Shown here one piece after another: positions 34,863 to 43,571 of a stretch of 51,736 bases of DNA. The notes below the pieces were generated by a model. It worked only from the letters and a program-made list of their open reading frames with translations. It was not told the origin of the DNA and ran no database searches. Origin of the DNA: Fortiea sp. LEGE XX443 (GTDB lineage: Bacteria > Cyanobacteriota > Cyanobacteriia > Cyanobacteriales > Nostocaceae); assembly GCF_015206815.1 (NCBI RefSeq), contig NZ_JADEXZ010000042.1:1-51736 (forward strand). Direction: 5' to 3'. Numbering within the stretch: position 1 is the stretch's first letter; every line of letters begins with the position of its first letter. Position numbers and translations under genes: made by a program.

Positions 34863-35399
34863 CTAATTACTCAGCAGGAAAATTTGCGTTAAGTAGACTT
34901 CGCCTTGCTGATTAGTAGCCACACCAACGCCTGTCAGGTTGTAATTACCTTTAATATTCTTCAAATGTCCAGGACTATCTAACCAACCAACGACAGCTTG
35001 ACTAGCAGGATTACTGTATCCCTGATTAACTGCAACATTTTCACCCGCACTATTGAAGCGAATCGAAATAGCTGTGACTCGCTTTTCTAATCCGTGATGG
35101 CTAAACTGAACTTTCCCTTTAGCCATATCTTGACTGTGAATCCTTGCTTGTTGAGAGATATTAGCATTCAGAGTTAACTTTGGCAGTTTTTGAGAAACTC
35201 GATAGCGATTAATTTGTTCAAAAACTGATTTCTCTAATGCAGTCGTATCAAAGGTAGTGGTTGATGTAGCAACCTGACTAGAAGCAAGCTGTTGACTTGT
35301 TTGGTTGGTAGAAGAGTGGCTTGGTATGGGAGTATTCATGAATCCACTAGCAAGGACAAGCGTACTTAAAGCGATGCCAAAAGCAGGTTGTCGAAACAT
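34863..35399 (-). CDS. Secreted CAP-domain (SCP/PR1-like) protein, copy 1
   Basis: A 178-residue protein with an N-terminal hydrophobic signal segment (FGIALSTLVLASGFM) and a CAP domain from about residue 55. Landmarks are EKSVFEQINRYRVSQKLPKL, ARIHSQDMAKGKVQFSHHG, AGENVAVNQGY and VVGWLDSPGHLKNI. CAP domains are exported proteins of the cysteine-rich secretory family, with roles in cell-wall or lipid binding; this subfamily in cyanobacteria has no fixed function. A paralogue is at 51115. No other gene is in its unit. Confidence 0.9.
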   Translation of the reverse strand: MFRQPAFGIALSTLVLASGFMNTPIPSHSSTNQTSQQLASSQVATSTTTFDTTALEKSVFEQINRYRVSQKLPKLTLNANISQQARIHSQDMAKGKVQFSHHGLEKRVTAISIRFNSAGENVAVNQGYSNPASQAVVGWLDSPGHLKNIKGNYNLTGVGVATNQQGEVYLTQIFLLSN

Positions 35400-35576
35400 G
35401 GAGAATTACGCAATATAAATGATTAAGACCTATACTCTACCTTCGAGTTTCCAGAATACATAACAGGATATTCTTAAAAATTGCTTAACAGAGGTCATTT
35501 TGGCAAATTCTGAGGTTCTCTAAAAATACTGCAATTTCAAAAATGGGCGTTGCTGAATGAACGGATGAATTGATTA

Positions 35577-35682
35577 GGGACAGGGGGTAGGGAGAAGAGG
35601 TGACTGTAGGTACAAACCGAACTTCGTTCCGCTCCGCTAACACCCCTTGTGGGTGGCTTTTCTCCCCTACTCCCTGCTCCCT
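35577..35682. repeat. Imperfect inverted repeat, G-rich/C-rich
   Basis: GGGACAGGGGGTAGGGAGAAG (35577-35597; an imperfect match) faces TCTCCCCTACTCCCTGCTCC (35661-35680), so the region can fold into a long hairpin. Its loop holds a smaller hairpin CACCCCTTGTGGGTG (35641-35655). Elements with these GC-rich arms are dispersed in Nostoc-type genomes; the end of the window (51719-51736) starts another G-rich copy. The rest of the 405-bp gap before purB shows no gene. Confidence 0.6.
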
Positions 35683-35804
35683 TCCTCCCTGCTTTTTTAT
35701 TCAGGGACACAAAGGAAACAAAAAATACTTTCTCTGTTCCCTTCTTGATGTATATCTAGGCTAATTAGACTGTAAAATATGACAGTTGTATTCTGCCGCG
35801 AACG

Positions 35805-37100
35805 TTGATTGAGCGTTATACCTTGCCCGAAATGGGCAACCTGTGGACTGAATTTTATAAATTCAAAACCTGGCTTCAGGTAGAGATTGCAGCTTGTGAA
35901 GCCCAATCGGAACTGGGTTACATTCCCTCTAGTGCAGTTGAAGAAATCAAAGCCAAGGCTAATTTTGAACCCCAGCGGATTCTAGAAATTGAAGCGGAAG
36001 TCCGTCATGATGTCATCGCTTTCTTGACAAATGTCAATGAATATGTAGGTGAAGCAGGACGTTATATTCACTTAGGTTTAACAAGTTCGGATGTACTGGA
36101 TACAGCCTTAGCACTGCAACTGATTGCCAGCTTAGATATATTATCCCAACGCCTGGAAGATTTGACTAAGGCAATTCGCCACAAGGCACGGGAACACAAG
36201 CGTACCGTGATGATTGGCCGATCGCATGGCATCCACGCCGAACCAATCACCTTTGGTTTTAAGTTAGCTGGGTGGTTGGCGGAAGTATTGCGACACCAAG
36301 AACGCTTGAAAATTCTCCGCGAAACCATTGCTGTCGGGAAGATTTCTGGTGCAGTGGGAACCTATGCCAATATTGAACCGCGTGTGGAAGCGATCGCTTG
36401 TCAAAAACTGGGACTCAAACCCGATACAGCTTCCACACAAGTAATTTCCCGCGATCGCCATGCCGATTATGTGCAGCAATTGGCATTACTCGCTGCTTCC
36501 ATTGAACGCTTTGCCGTGGAAATCCGCAATCTGCAAAAAACAGACGTTCTGGAAGTTGAAGAATTCTTCGCCAAAGGCCAAAAAGGTTCCAGTGCAATGC
36601 CCCACAAGCGCAACCCCATCCGTTCCGAACGGCTGACGGGGATGGCGCGGCTGGTGAGAAGTAATGCTGGTGCAGCCTTAGAAAACGTTGCTTTGTGGCA
36701 TGAACGAGATATTTCCCACAGTTCTGTAGAACGAGTAGTTTTGCCAGATGCCTGCATTTTGACTCACTTCATGCTGGTAGAAATCACCGACTTGGTGAAA
36801 AATCTGCTGGTGTATCCCGAAAATATGGCGCGAAATCTCAACTGTTATGGTGGTGTAGTTTTCAGCCAGAGAGTACTACTCACCTTAATAGATAAGGGAT
36901 TGAACCGTGAAGAAGCTTATGCGATCGTGCAACAAAGCGCCCACGCTGCTTGGAATAAGCCAGAAGGCAATTTTCACGATTTGATTAGTCAAGATCCGCG
37001 AGTCAACGAAAAGCTTTCACCAGCAGAAATTGAAAAGTGTTTTGATCCGCAGCACCATCTCCAGCATTTGGATGAAGTTTACCAACGGTTGGATATTTAA
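35805..37100 (+). CDS. purB: Adenylosuccinate lyase
   Basis: A 431-residue enzyme of the fumarase/aspartase superfamily. It acts twice in purine synthesis: it releases fumarate from SAICAR and from adenylosuccinate. The signature SSAMPHKRNPIRSERL (about residues 261-276) contains the flexible catalytic loop, and the HLGLTSSDVLDTALALQL and GRSHGIHAEPITFG segments carry other active-site residues. The start is TTG at 35805, giving MIERYTLPEMGNLWT, the usual N-terminus; no ATG lies near. A GC-rich hairpin follows the stop directly. Confidence 0.95.
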   Translation: MIERYTLPEMGNLWTEFYKFKTWLQVEIAACEAQSELGYIPSSAVEEIKAKANFEPQRILEIEAEVRHDVIAFLTNVNEYVGEAGRYIHLGLTSSDVLDTALALQLIASLDILSQRLEDLTKAIRHKAREHKRTVMIGRSHGIHAEPITFGFKLAGWLAEVLRHQERLKILRETIAVGKISGAVGTYANIEPRVEAIACQKLGLKPDTASTQVISRDRHADYVQQLALLAASIERFAVEIRNLQKTDVLEVEEFFAKGQKGSSAMPHKRNPIRSERLTGMARLVRSNAGAALENVALWHERDISHSSVERVVLPDACILTHFMLVEITDLVKNLLVYPENMARNLNCYGGVVFSQRVLLTLIDKGLNREEAYAIVQQSAHAAWNKPEGNFHDLISQDPRVNEKLSPAEIEKCFDPQHHLQHLDEVYQRLDI

Positions 37101-37104
37101 TCTA

Positions 37105-37125
37105 ATCCCCCCTTTTTGGGGGGAT
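37105..37125 (+). terminator. Candidate terminator after purB
   Basis: ATCCCCCC (37105-37112) and GGGGGGAT (37118-37125) form a strong 8-bp stem with a five-T loop, 4 bases after the purB stop. No T-run follows, so termination strength is uncertain. Confidence 0.5.
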
Positions 37126-37339
37126 GATCAGCAAGTTAAAAGTTAAAACTCAAAATTCAAAACAATAAAACTGAGTAGCAGTAAGAAATTTAGCTCTAAA
37201 AGTGAGCAAACAACATAAATATATAAAGATACTTAAAATATTCAATATCGATCGCTAAATAATTTCTACCTCTGCTGGAATTATCGCCAGTGGTGGGTAA
37301 GATGAATAACAAATATTTGCTGATTTATAGAACTTCCTA

Positions 37340-37888
37340 ATGATTGAAATTCTTGCCATGCTTTCTGCTTCTGCGGCAGCAGGAATGAGAATAGGCATAC
37401 CTCTATTGATCATCGGACTGTTGCAGGGCAGCAACTTGTGGTCACAGATTCCAATTTTATCTCACATTTCCCCACCAATTTTATTAGGCTTTCTCACCAG
37501 TTGGTCATTATTAGAATTATTGGCTTCTAAAAAACTGTTGGGACAGAGAATTATCCAAGTAGTTCAGTTATTGTTATCTCCCCTTGTGGGGGCAATTATG
37601 GGGTTAGCAGTCGCTTCTGCCACAGCCGCACCCAATTGGTTGATTGCCTTAATTGGTGGATTGTTAGCTTTAGTATTACAACTTGTACAAGTTGGTTGGT
37701 TTTATCGCTTGCGTGGCTTACCTTTGTGGGCAATTTTTCTGCAAGATACTCTTTGCATTGCTCTAGTGTTATTTGCTTTTGATGCTCCTTGGCAAGGTGG
37801 ATTAATTGCTTTAATATTGCTTTGGTTTGCCGTGCGTAGCGCTAAACAATGGTATGACTGGCGTTATAAAAGGGGAAGTATAGATTAA
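37340..37888 (+). CDS. DUF4126 membrane protein
   Basis: A 182-residue protein with four to five hydrophobic helices matching DUF4126, a family of small cyanobacterial and plant-plastid-type membrane proteins of unknown function. It starts MIEILAMLSASAAAGMRIGI, and has the helices LLIIGLLQGSNLW, IQVVQLLLSPLVGAIMGLAV and WLIALIGGLLALVLQLVQVG. There is no signal peptide apart from the first helix. It stands alone, followed by a strong palindromic terminator. Confidence 0.82.
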   Translation: MIEILAMLSASAAAGMRIGIPLLIIGLLQGSNLWSQIPILSHISPPILLGFLTSWSLLELLASKKLLGQRIIQVVQLLLSPLVGAIMGLAVASATAAPNWLIALIGGLLALVLQLVQVGWFYRLRGLPLWAIFLQDTLCIALVLFAFDAPWQGGLIALILLWFAVRSAKQWYDWRYKRGSID

Positions 37889-37918
37889 CAATTTAGTTTG
37901 TGAAAATATAGAGACTAA

Positions 37919-37957
37919 GATCCCCGACTTCTTTGAGAAGTCGGGGATCTTATTTTT
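37919..37957 (+). terminator. Rho-independent terminator after the DUF4126 gene
   Basis: GATCCCCGACTTCT (37919-37932) and AGAAGTCGGGGATC (37936-37949) form a perfect 14-bp stem with a 3-base loop, then TTATTTTTT. The same palindrome, in the other orientation, is at 43248-43280, so this terminator is also a dispersed repeat. Confidence 0.85.
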
Positions 37958-38085
37958 TCCAAGTGATTTAAGATTGCTATAAATTTCTAGTATTTAAAGC
38001 GTTATCTAGAGTTATCGGAAAGATTAGCGATCGCTCTACAGCTTTGGGAATACTGGAGTTAAGAGTATACAAGGTTGTAGTAAAT

Positions 38086-38553
38086 ATGGCAGAAAATCGT
38101 ATCAGTGCCAATCTTTCCGCAGCAGATAGGGATGCAGTTATGCAGGCGATTACCACTATCCGCGAAAAGTTACCGTTCTTGGTAGATTTGACAATAGAGG
38201 AGCGTAAATCCTTGCCTAAGCTTGGGGACAAGAGTCGAGCGTTTGTCAGTAAAGCGTTGGAAATAGCTGCACAAAACCCTGACTTCTTACCTCGTTCTTT
38301 TGACTTAGATGAAATGCGGCGCGATATTGAGCTATTTGAAGCTTTGTATCCCATTATGATTTCTTTGACCCAACTGCAAGAATTGGTGGATGATACATCC
38401 GTGGCTGTGGGCAGTGAAGCTTATGCGGCGGGGTTGATGGTTTACAATTATGCTAAAGCCAGTGGTAAAGGTGCAGGTTTAGATTCGATGGTCGATGATT
38501 TAGGACGCAGGTTTGCGCGTAAATCGAAAAAAGTGCAACCACAAGCATCGTAA
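38086..38553 (+). CDS. Conserved-looking hypothetical protein (155 aa)
   Basis: A soluble helical protein starting MAENRISANLSAADRDAVMQ. It resembles cyanobacterial proteins without assigned function, with LGDKSRAFVSKALEIAAQNP and DDTSVAVGSEAYAAGLMVYN as prominent blocks. No catalytic motif or membrane segment is visible, and the C-terminus is basic (RRFARKSKKVQ). The start at 38086 was preferred over the open frame beginning at 38044 because the extra 14 residues are not typical. The next 200 bases are tandem repeats. Confidence 0.7.
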   Translation: MAENRISANLSAADRDAVMQAITTIREKLPFLVDLTIEERKSLPKLGDKSRAFVSKALEIAAQNPDFLPRSFDLDEMRRDIELFEALYPIMISLTQLQELVDDTSVAVGSEAYAAGLMVYNYAKASGKGAGLDSMVDDLGRRFARKSKKVQPQAS

Positions 38554-38643
38554 ATAGAACAATTAACACGACAATTCAAGCTCTAAACTCGGATGTTTCA
38601 GTTTCAAGTGAAACATTCCAAGTTCAGAGCTTGTCTTTTTTAG

Positions 38644-38748
38644 TTTCAAGTGAGAACGTTCTTGTTTTAAGTGAGGACGTTTTTGTTTTAAGTGAGAACG
38701 TTCTTGTTTGAAATAAGAATGCTTCTGTTTCAAGTGAGAACGTTTTCA
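38644..38748. repeat. Five tandem 21-bp repeats
   Basis: Five consecutive 21-bp units of the form TTTCAAGTGAGAACGTTCTTG begin at 38644, 38665, 38686, 38707 and 38728. The third matches the first at all but one position; the fourth is the most diverged. Each has the palindrome-like core GAACGTTC. In one frame units 1-3 read as heptapeptides (VSSENVL, VLSEDVF, VLSENVL), but a stop follows and no start was found, so coding is not assumed. The region just before (38595-38643) has further imperfect TTTCAAGTGA copies. Confidence 0.9.
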
Positions 38749-38831
38749 CTTGAAGTTAAAGTATTCCTTTTTAGAATTAAACAGCAGTAGTTTCAAAAGC
38801 AATACGCTTCAGTTAAAGATCATCGTAGCGA

Positions 38832-39281
38832 CTAGCTTACCCTTGAATCTTCACTTGGAGGATGTAAGCCAGCCTTCACCCAAAAACCCCGCGCACTCCG
38901 AACAGAGTCATCTTCGGGATAGCGATCGTCGTTCATATCTAGTCGCTTGCAGGTTGCTCTCCCAATGGGGGTAACTCCAATAATTGTCGTACCATTTGCT
39001 GACCAAATAAAATGCTCTGACCAAATTTTTTGACGAGGATTAAATAGGGGTACTACTGCGTTAGTTTCTAAGTCATATCCGGCGACAAAATTATAACGAC
39101 GCTCATTACAACGACGACAAGCCAAGGCTAAATTATTAAGTTCATCAGAACCACCAATAGATTTTGGTATCAGATGGTCTATTGTAAATCTCGTTGTGGA
39201 AATGCGTTCTGGAGAATGGCAATACTCGCACAGATAATTGGCGCGTTTTCGGACGATTTCTTTAGTAGCATCATCAATCAT
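38832..39281 (-). CDS. HNH endonuclease
   Basis: A 149-residue nuclease with a classic HNH fold: zinc-type Cys pairs C18/C21 (CEYCH) and C55/C58 (CRRCN), the catalytic DH at 35-36 (IDHLIPKSIGG) and the Asn pair of ELNNLALACRRCNERR. The C-terminal 75 residues (EHFIWSANGTTIIGVTPIGR) are those of the single-domain HNH group common in cyanobacteria. Its start overlaps the preceding gene's end by 8 bases, so the two are translated together. Target unknown. Confidence 0.9.
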   Translation of the reverse strand: MIDDATKEIVRKRANYLCEYCHSPERISTTRFTIDHLIPKSIGGSDELNNLALACRRCNERRYNFVAGYDLETNAVVPLFNPRQKIWSEHFIWSANGTTIIGVTPIGRATCKRLDMNDDRYPEDDSVRSARGFWVKAGLHPPSEDSRVS

Positions 39282-39513
39282 TATTCTGAGCTACCAGCAT
39301 CGCATTGATATGTGTAAAAATTCTATCTAATTCTCCGATTTCTTCAAGTTCAATTACTTCTTCGGGAGTTAGTAGGTCAGCTTTTTTGCGTTCTAAAAGT
39401 TCTTCCATCCGTGCTTGCAATTCATCATTAAATTTGAACAGGTGAAATTTATCAAGCTTTTCTATTTGGATACTGCCAATCAATGATGAAGGTCTAGCGA
39501 TTACAGTTTTCAT
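39274..39513 (-). CDS. Small protein coupled to the HNH gene (79 aa)
   Basis: A 79-residue acidic helical protein, MKTVIARPSSLIGSIQIEKL, then DELQARMEELLERKKADLLT and PEEVIELEEIGELDRIFTHI. It overlaps the HNH nuclease by 8 bases on the same strand. Similar small proteins accompany single-domain HNH genes in cyanobacteria. It could be an inhibitor or partner of the nuclease, but no function is established. No signal or membrane segment. Confidence 0.65.
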   Translation of the reverse strand: MKTVIARPSSLIGSIQIEKLDKFHLFKFNDELQARMEELLERKKADLLTPEEVIELEEIGELDRIFTHINAMLVAQNND

Positions 39514-39746
39514 AGTCAGCGCAAGATAATTTATCGATGTGTGCTTTTATTTTAGTGTTTTAGTAGCTGTTCACTAGTTAATCTGCTTGTAAAACTGCGA
39601 TCGCTTTGATTATATATTTACTGTTTTGACGCTGTTATCGTGCAGCTGGCTGCATAGCCAAGAATTAAGTCTTTCTAAATCCGCAATGGCTAATGCGTAC
39701 TGAGTAGTTATCTTATATGTATTAGACCTTACACCAGAATCTTGTA

Positions 39747-42700
39747 ATGAACCCGCCAAATAAGCCCAAGAGTTTACAGGATATTCTCAAACAACGTCAA
39801 CAATCAGGGTTTGTTGGTCGTGAGGAACAAGTTAATCTATTTCGCCAAAACCTAGAATTACCTTGGGGAGACGACAGACAGCGCTTTATCTTTAATGTTT
39901 GGGGTCAAGGGGGAGTTGGTAAAACTACACTGCTGCGACAGTTTCGCCAAATTGTAGAAGGGGCAAAAATTATCCCGGCTTACGTTGATGAGGGTGAAAA
40001 AAGCGTACCGGAAGTTATGGGGCGTTTGGCGGAAGACTTAGAACAGCAAGGTCATAAGCTGGCGCAATTTACAGAACGCTACAAAGTTTATCGCCAGAAG
40101 CGTCAAGAATTAGAAACCGACCCCGAAGCACCGCAAGGTTTCTCGGCTTTTGTGGGGAAAACTGTAGCTAAAGCTGGAATGGGTATGGCTAAACAAGTTC
40201 CGGGTGCTGGTGCTGTGTTTGGCTTGATAAATGAAGATGCTTTTGCTACCCAAGCCGGGGAATGGACAGCTTATGTAGCGAAAAAATTAACGAATAAAGA
40301 CGAAATTCGCTTAGTCCAAGAACCTGTGGAGGTGCTGACTCCTTTATTTTTAGAAGATATTTGTAAAATTGCTCAAAAATCTGGTCTTGGGTTGTTCTTT
40401 GATACTTATGAACGCAGTGAGGAATTTCTCGATAGCTGGCTAAGGGAAATTCTGGATGGTCGCCACGGTGAAGTACCACTCAATATATTGATTATTATTG
40501 CTGGTCGGCAAGAATTAGATAAAAACCATTGGGCATTTTATGAGGGGTTAATGTTTCGTTTTCCTTTAGAACCATTTACAGAAGCAGAAGCCCAACAATA
40601 TCTTACGCGTAAAGGAATTACTAACAGTCGGGTTATTGAAGTAATTTTACGTCTTTCGGGAAATTTACCCTTGTTAGTCGCCACCTTGGCGGCGGAAACT
40701 CCCAGCGACCCCAGTCAAGTAGGCGATCCTAGCGGTACAGCAGTAGAACGCTTTTTAAAATGGATTGATGACCCCAAGCGCCGACAATTAGCTGTAGATG
40801 CTGCACTTCCCCTGTGTTTAAATCGGGATGTGTTGGCTAAATTGCGAGGCGAAGAAGAGGCGGACGGTTTATTTAGCTGGCTGAAAGAAATGCCATTTAT
40901 TGACGAACGCACTGATGGTTGGGCTTATCATGATGTCGTCAAAACGCAAATGCTTCGCCACAAGCGGCTTGTATCTCCGCAAAGTTGGGCTGATTTACAT
41001 GGCAAGTTAGCAGACTATTACGACACATTGAGAAATGATTTACACCTGGAGGAAGACAAAAAACAGCGTGATCCTCTTTGGCAAAATTACACCCTCAATG
41101 TTTTGTATCACGGTTTATGTCAGTCACCACAGAGAAGTTTACCTGCGGCTTTAAATGAGTTCCTTGCTGCATTTAAAAATCAACGTTCTTTTGCCCAACG
41201 CTGGGCAGAAAGAATGATACAAGCGGGTAAAGATACGGATGTAGCTGAAATTCAACTTTGGGGTGAGCAACTAGCTAATGCTTTAAAAGCATACGATAAA
41301 GAACAGTATGAAATTGCTGCTGAAATGTTGACAGCGTTGTTGAGTGATACCTTTATTGAAGTCAAATGTCGTGCAGTAGCTTTAGGCTTGCGTGGTTATG
41401 TTTATTTTTTATCTAATAAAGACTCAAAAGCTTTGGAAGATTTAAATAAAGCTATAAAGTTAGCCCCAGAAGAAGCTATGTATTTATCAGCCCGAGGGTT
41501 TACTTACCAAGCAATGGAGCATTATCAAGAAGCACTGCAAGATTTTGATCGCGCTATTGAACTTGATCCCCAGTACAAGCAGGCAAATGCAGGTAGAGGT
41601 CTGACTTACAAATCAATGGAGCGTTATGAGGAAGCACTGCCAGATTTCAACCGCGCCGTTGAACTTGATCCTAAATACGAAGGGGCGATCGCACAACGTG
41701 GTGAAACATACCGCTTAATGAAGCGTTATGAGGAAGCACTGCCAGATTTCAACCGCGCCATTGAACTTAATCCTAAATTTGATTGGGCGATCGCACAACG
41801 TGGTGAAACATACCGATTAATGAAGCGTTATCAGGAAGCACTTCAAAATTTCAACCGCGCCATTGAACTTAATCCTAAATCTGATTGGGCGATCGCACAA
41901 CGTGGTTTAACTTATCAATCAATGCAGCGATATCAGGAAGCACTCCAAAATTTCGACCGCGCTATTGAACTTAATCCTAAATCTGATTGGGCGATCGCAC
42001 AACGTGGTTTAACTTATCAATCAATGCAGCGATATCAGGAAGCACTCCAAAATTTCGACCGCGCTATTGAACTTAATCCTAAATCTGATTGGGCGATCGC
42101 AAATCGAGGTGAAACTTACCGCCTAATGCAGCGTTATCAAGAAGCACTGCAAGATTTTGACCACGCCATTGAACTTAATCCTAAATCCGATTGGGCGATC
42201 GCACAACGTGGTTTAACTTATCAATCAATGCAGCGATATCAGGAAGCACTCCAAGATTTCGACCACGCCATTGAACTTAATCCTAATTTGGATGGAGCGA
42301 TCAGAGAGCGAGGAGAAACTTACCGTTTAATGCAGCGATATCAAGAAGCACTTCAAGATTTCGACCGCGCCATTGAACTTAATCCTAAATCTGATTGGGC
42401 GATCGCACAACGTGGTTTAACTTATCAATCAATGGAGCGTTATCCCGAAGCACTACAAGATTTCAACCGCGCCATTGAACTTAATCCTCAACTTGATTGG
42501 GGGATTACTAATCGAGGTTTGATTTACAAATCAATGGGACTTTATCAGGAAGCATTGCAAGATTTCAACCGCGCCATTGAACTTAATCCTAATTTGGATG
42601 GAGCGATCACAGGTAGAGGTGACATTTATCGCTTGAAACATCGTTATCAGGAAGCATTGCAAGATTTCGACCTGGCGATTGAACTTAATCCCAAACTTGA

Positions 42701-43235
42701 CTGGGCGATCGCACAACGTGGTTTAACTTATCAATCAATGGAGCGTTATCAGGAAGCACTGCAAGATTTCGACTGCGCCATTGAACTTAATCCTAAACTT
42801 GATTGGGCGATCGCAGGTCGTGGTCAAACTTACCAATCAATGAAGCGTTATCAAGAAGCACTCCAAGATTTTAATATTGCTATCAATTTAAACATTCAAA
42901 ATGATTGGTGTTTATATAGACGTGCTTTAACATATATAGCTATTAATCAAAAAAACAAATCACAGGCTGATTTAGCACTTGCTATTAATATTGCTCAACA
43001 ACGTTACGAAAAAGATGCTTATAACTGGCAGAATGTTTTTAATTTAGCTATTTACTATTTAGCAGATGAATATACAAAACCAGCAGAAGAATTGTATCAC
43101 CATGCCTTGTTTCACTGTCCTCTTGTAGAACTAAAATTTGAAGCTATCCAAGATTTGAATGAACTATTAACCATTTTCCCTAATCATGTACAAGCTCAAG
43201 GTATGCGTCAGTTATTACAATCTTCCTTGACATGA
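39747..43235 (+). CDS. STAND ATPase with a C-terminal TPR array
   Basis: An 1162-residue protein. The ATPase part starts FVGREEQVNLFRQN (22-35) with Walker A GQGGVGKTTLL (53-63), a Walker B-like GLGLFFDTYE, and a sensor ILIIIAGRQELD; the winged-helix region extends to about residue 480. From about residue 560 to 1060 run some fourteen TPR units of exactly 34 residues, RYQEALQDFDRAIELNPKSD type, then a less regular helical end. This is the plan of STAND switch proteins, in which the repeats sense a ligand and the ATPase oligomerises. Bacterial relatives include signalling and antiphage proteins. No effector domain is visible at the N-terminus. Confidence 0.87.
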   Translation: MNPPNKPKSLQDILKQRQQSGFVGREEQVNLFRQNLELPWGDDRQRFIFNVWGQGGVGKTTLLRQFRQIVEGAKIIPAYVDEGEKSVPEVMGRLAEDLEQQGHKLAQFTERYKVYRQKRQELETDPEAPQGFSAFVGKTVAKAGMGMAKQVPGAGAVFGLINEDAFATQAGEWTAYVAKKLTNKDEIRLVQEPVEVLTPLFLEDICKIAQKSGLGLFFDTYERSEEFLDSWLREILDGRHGEVPLNILIIIAGRQELDKNHWAFYEGLMFRFPLEPFTEAEAQQYLTRKGITNSRVIEVILRLSGNLPLLVATLAAETPSDPSQVGDPSGTAVERFLKWIDDPKRRQLAVDAALPLCLNRDVLAKLRGEEEADGLFSWLKEMPFIDERTDGWAYHDVVKTQMLRHKRLVSPQSWADLHGKLADYYDTLRNDLHLEEDKKQRDPLWQNYTLNVLYHGLCQSPQRSLPAALNEFLAAFKNQRSFAQRWAERMIQAGKDTDVAEIQLWGEQLANALKAYDKEQYEIAAEMLTALLSDTFIEVKCRAVALGLRGYVYFLSNKDSKALEDLNKAIKLAPEEAMYLSARGFTYQAMEHYQEALQDFDRAIELDPQYKQANAGRGLTYKSMERYEEALPDFNRAVELDPKYEGAIAQRGETYRLMKRYEEALPDFNRAIELNPKFDWAIAQRGETYRLMKRYQEALQNFNRAIELNPKSDWAIAQRGLTYQSMQRYQEALQNFDRAIELNPKSDWAIAQRGLTYQSMQRYQEALQNFDRAIELNPKSDWAIANRGETYRLMQRYQEALQDFDHAIELNPKSDWAIAQRGLTYQSMQRYQEALQDFDHAIELNPNLDGAIRERGETYRLMQRYQEALQDFDRAIELNPKSDWAIAQRGLTYQSMERYPEALQDFNRAIELNPQLDWGITNRGLIYKSMGLYQEALQDFNRAIELNPNLDGAITGRGDIYRLKHRYQEALQDFDLAIELNPKLDWAIAQRGLTYQSMERYQEALQDFDCAIELNPKLDWAIAGRGQTYQSMKRYQEALQDFNIAINLNIQNDWCLYRRALTYIAINQKNKSQADLALAINIAQQRYEKDAYNWQNVFNLAIYYLADEYTKPAEELYHHALFHCPLVELKFEAIQDLNELLTIFPNHVQAQGMRQLLQSSLT
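41510..42890 (+). repeat. Tandem 102-bp DNA repeats encoding TPR units
   Basis: The TPR part of the STAND gene consists of about thirteen to fourteen 102-bp units. Two consecutive units (about 41880-41981 and 41982-42083) are identical over all 102 bases. Most carry GGGCGATCGCA at the same phase (WAIA codons), so the HIP1 octamer recurs every 102 bp. The pattern shows recent expansion by unequal exchange or slippage. Confidence 0.88.
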
Positions 43236-43240
43236 TCGGG

Positions 43241-43280
43241 AAAAAATAGATCCCCGACTTTTTGAAAAAGTCGGGGATCT
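43241..43280 (-). terminator. Palindromic repeat/terminator, same family as at 37919
   Basis: AGATCCCCGACTTTTT (43248-43263) and AAAAAGTCGGGGATCT (43265-43280) are perfect inverted repeats. The T-run lies on the minus-strand side (TATTTTTTCCC), the opposite of the copy at 37919. It sits just after the STAND gene; without a plus-side T-run it may still act as a hairpin stop or RNA end. Confidence 0.65.
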
Positions 43281-43326
43281 GGACAACACGAATTTTCACA
43301 ACTCATTGCAGTTTTTTCCGCAGCTA

Positions 43327-43427
43327 GTAGGGTGCGTTGCTTTAACGCACCATCAAATCCGGTGCGTTACGGCTAATTTCTAATCTTTTTAACGCTCAAA
43401 TCCTTATATAGCCGTAACACACCCTAC
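43327..43427. repeat. MITE-like inverted repeat with GGTGCGTTACG arms
   Basis: GTAGGGTGCGTTGC (43327-43340) faces AACACACCCTAC (43416-43427), and inside are GGTGCGTTACGGCTA and TAGCCGTAACACACC. The 100-bp unit can form a long hairpin and resembles the abundant GGTGCGTTACG elements of Nostoc genomes. No coding frame. A similar half-element is at the right edge (51702-51710, GGGTGCGTTA). The gap to lgt otherwise shows nothing. Confidence 0.65.
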
Positions 43428-43571
43428 GGAATTGAACTAAGCGGGATATCTGACGAGTGTGAGACTCTACAAGCAAAACCTGCTCTAATGGTTTATAGAC
43501 ACAAATCCCCTAGCAGTGATAGGGTTATCAGCTGCTCAAGCTAAACACTGTAGTTAACTAGGTAGTTTTGC

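Noticed and set aside
38644-38748. CRISPR array at the 21-bp tandem repeats
   Set aside because: Units are directly adjacent with no spacers, and no cas gene is in the window.
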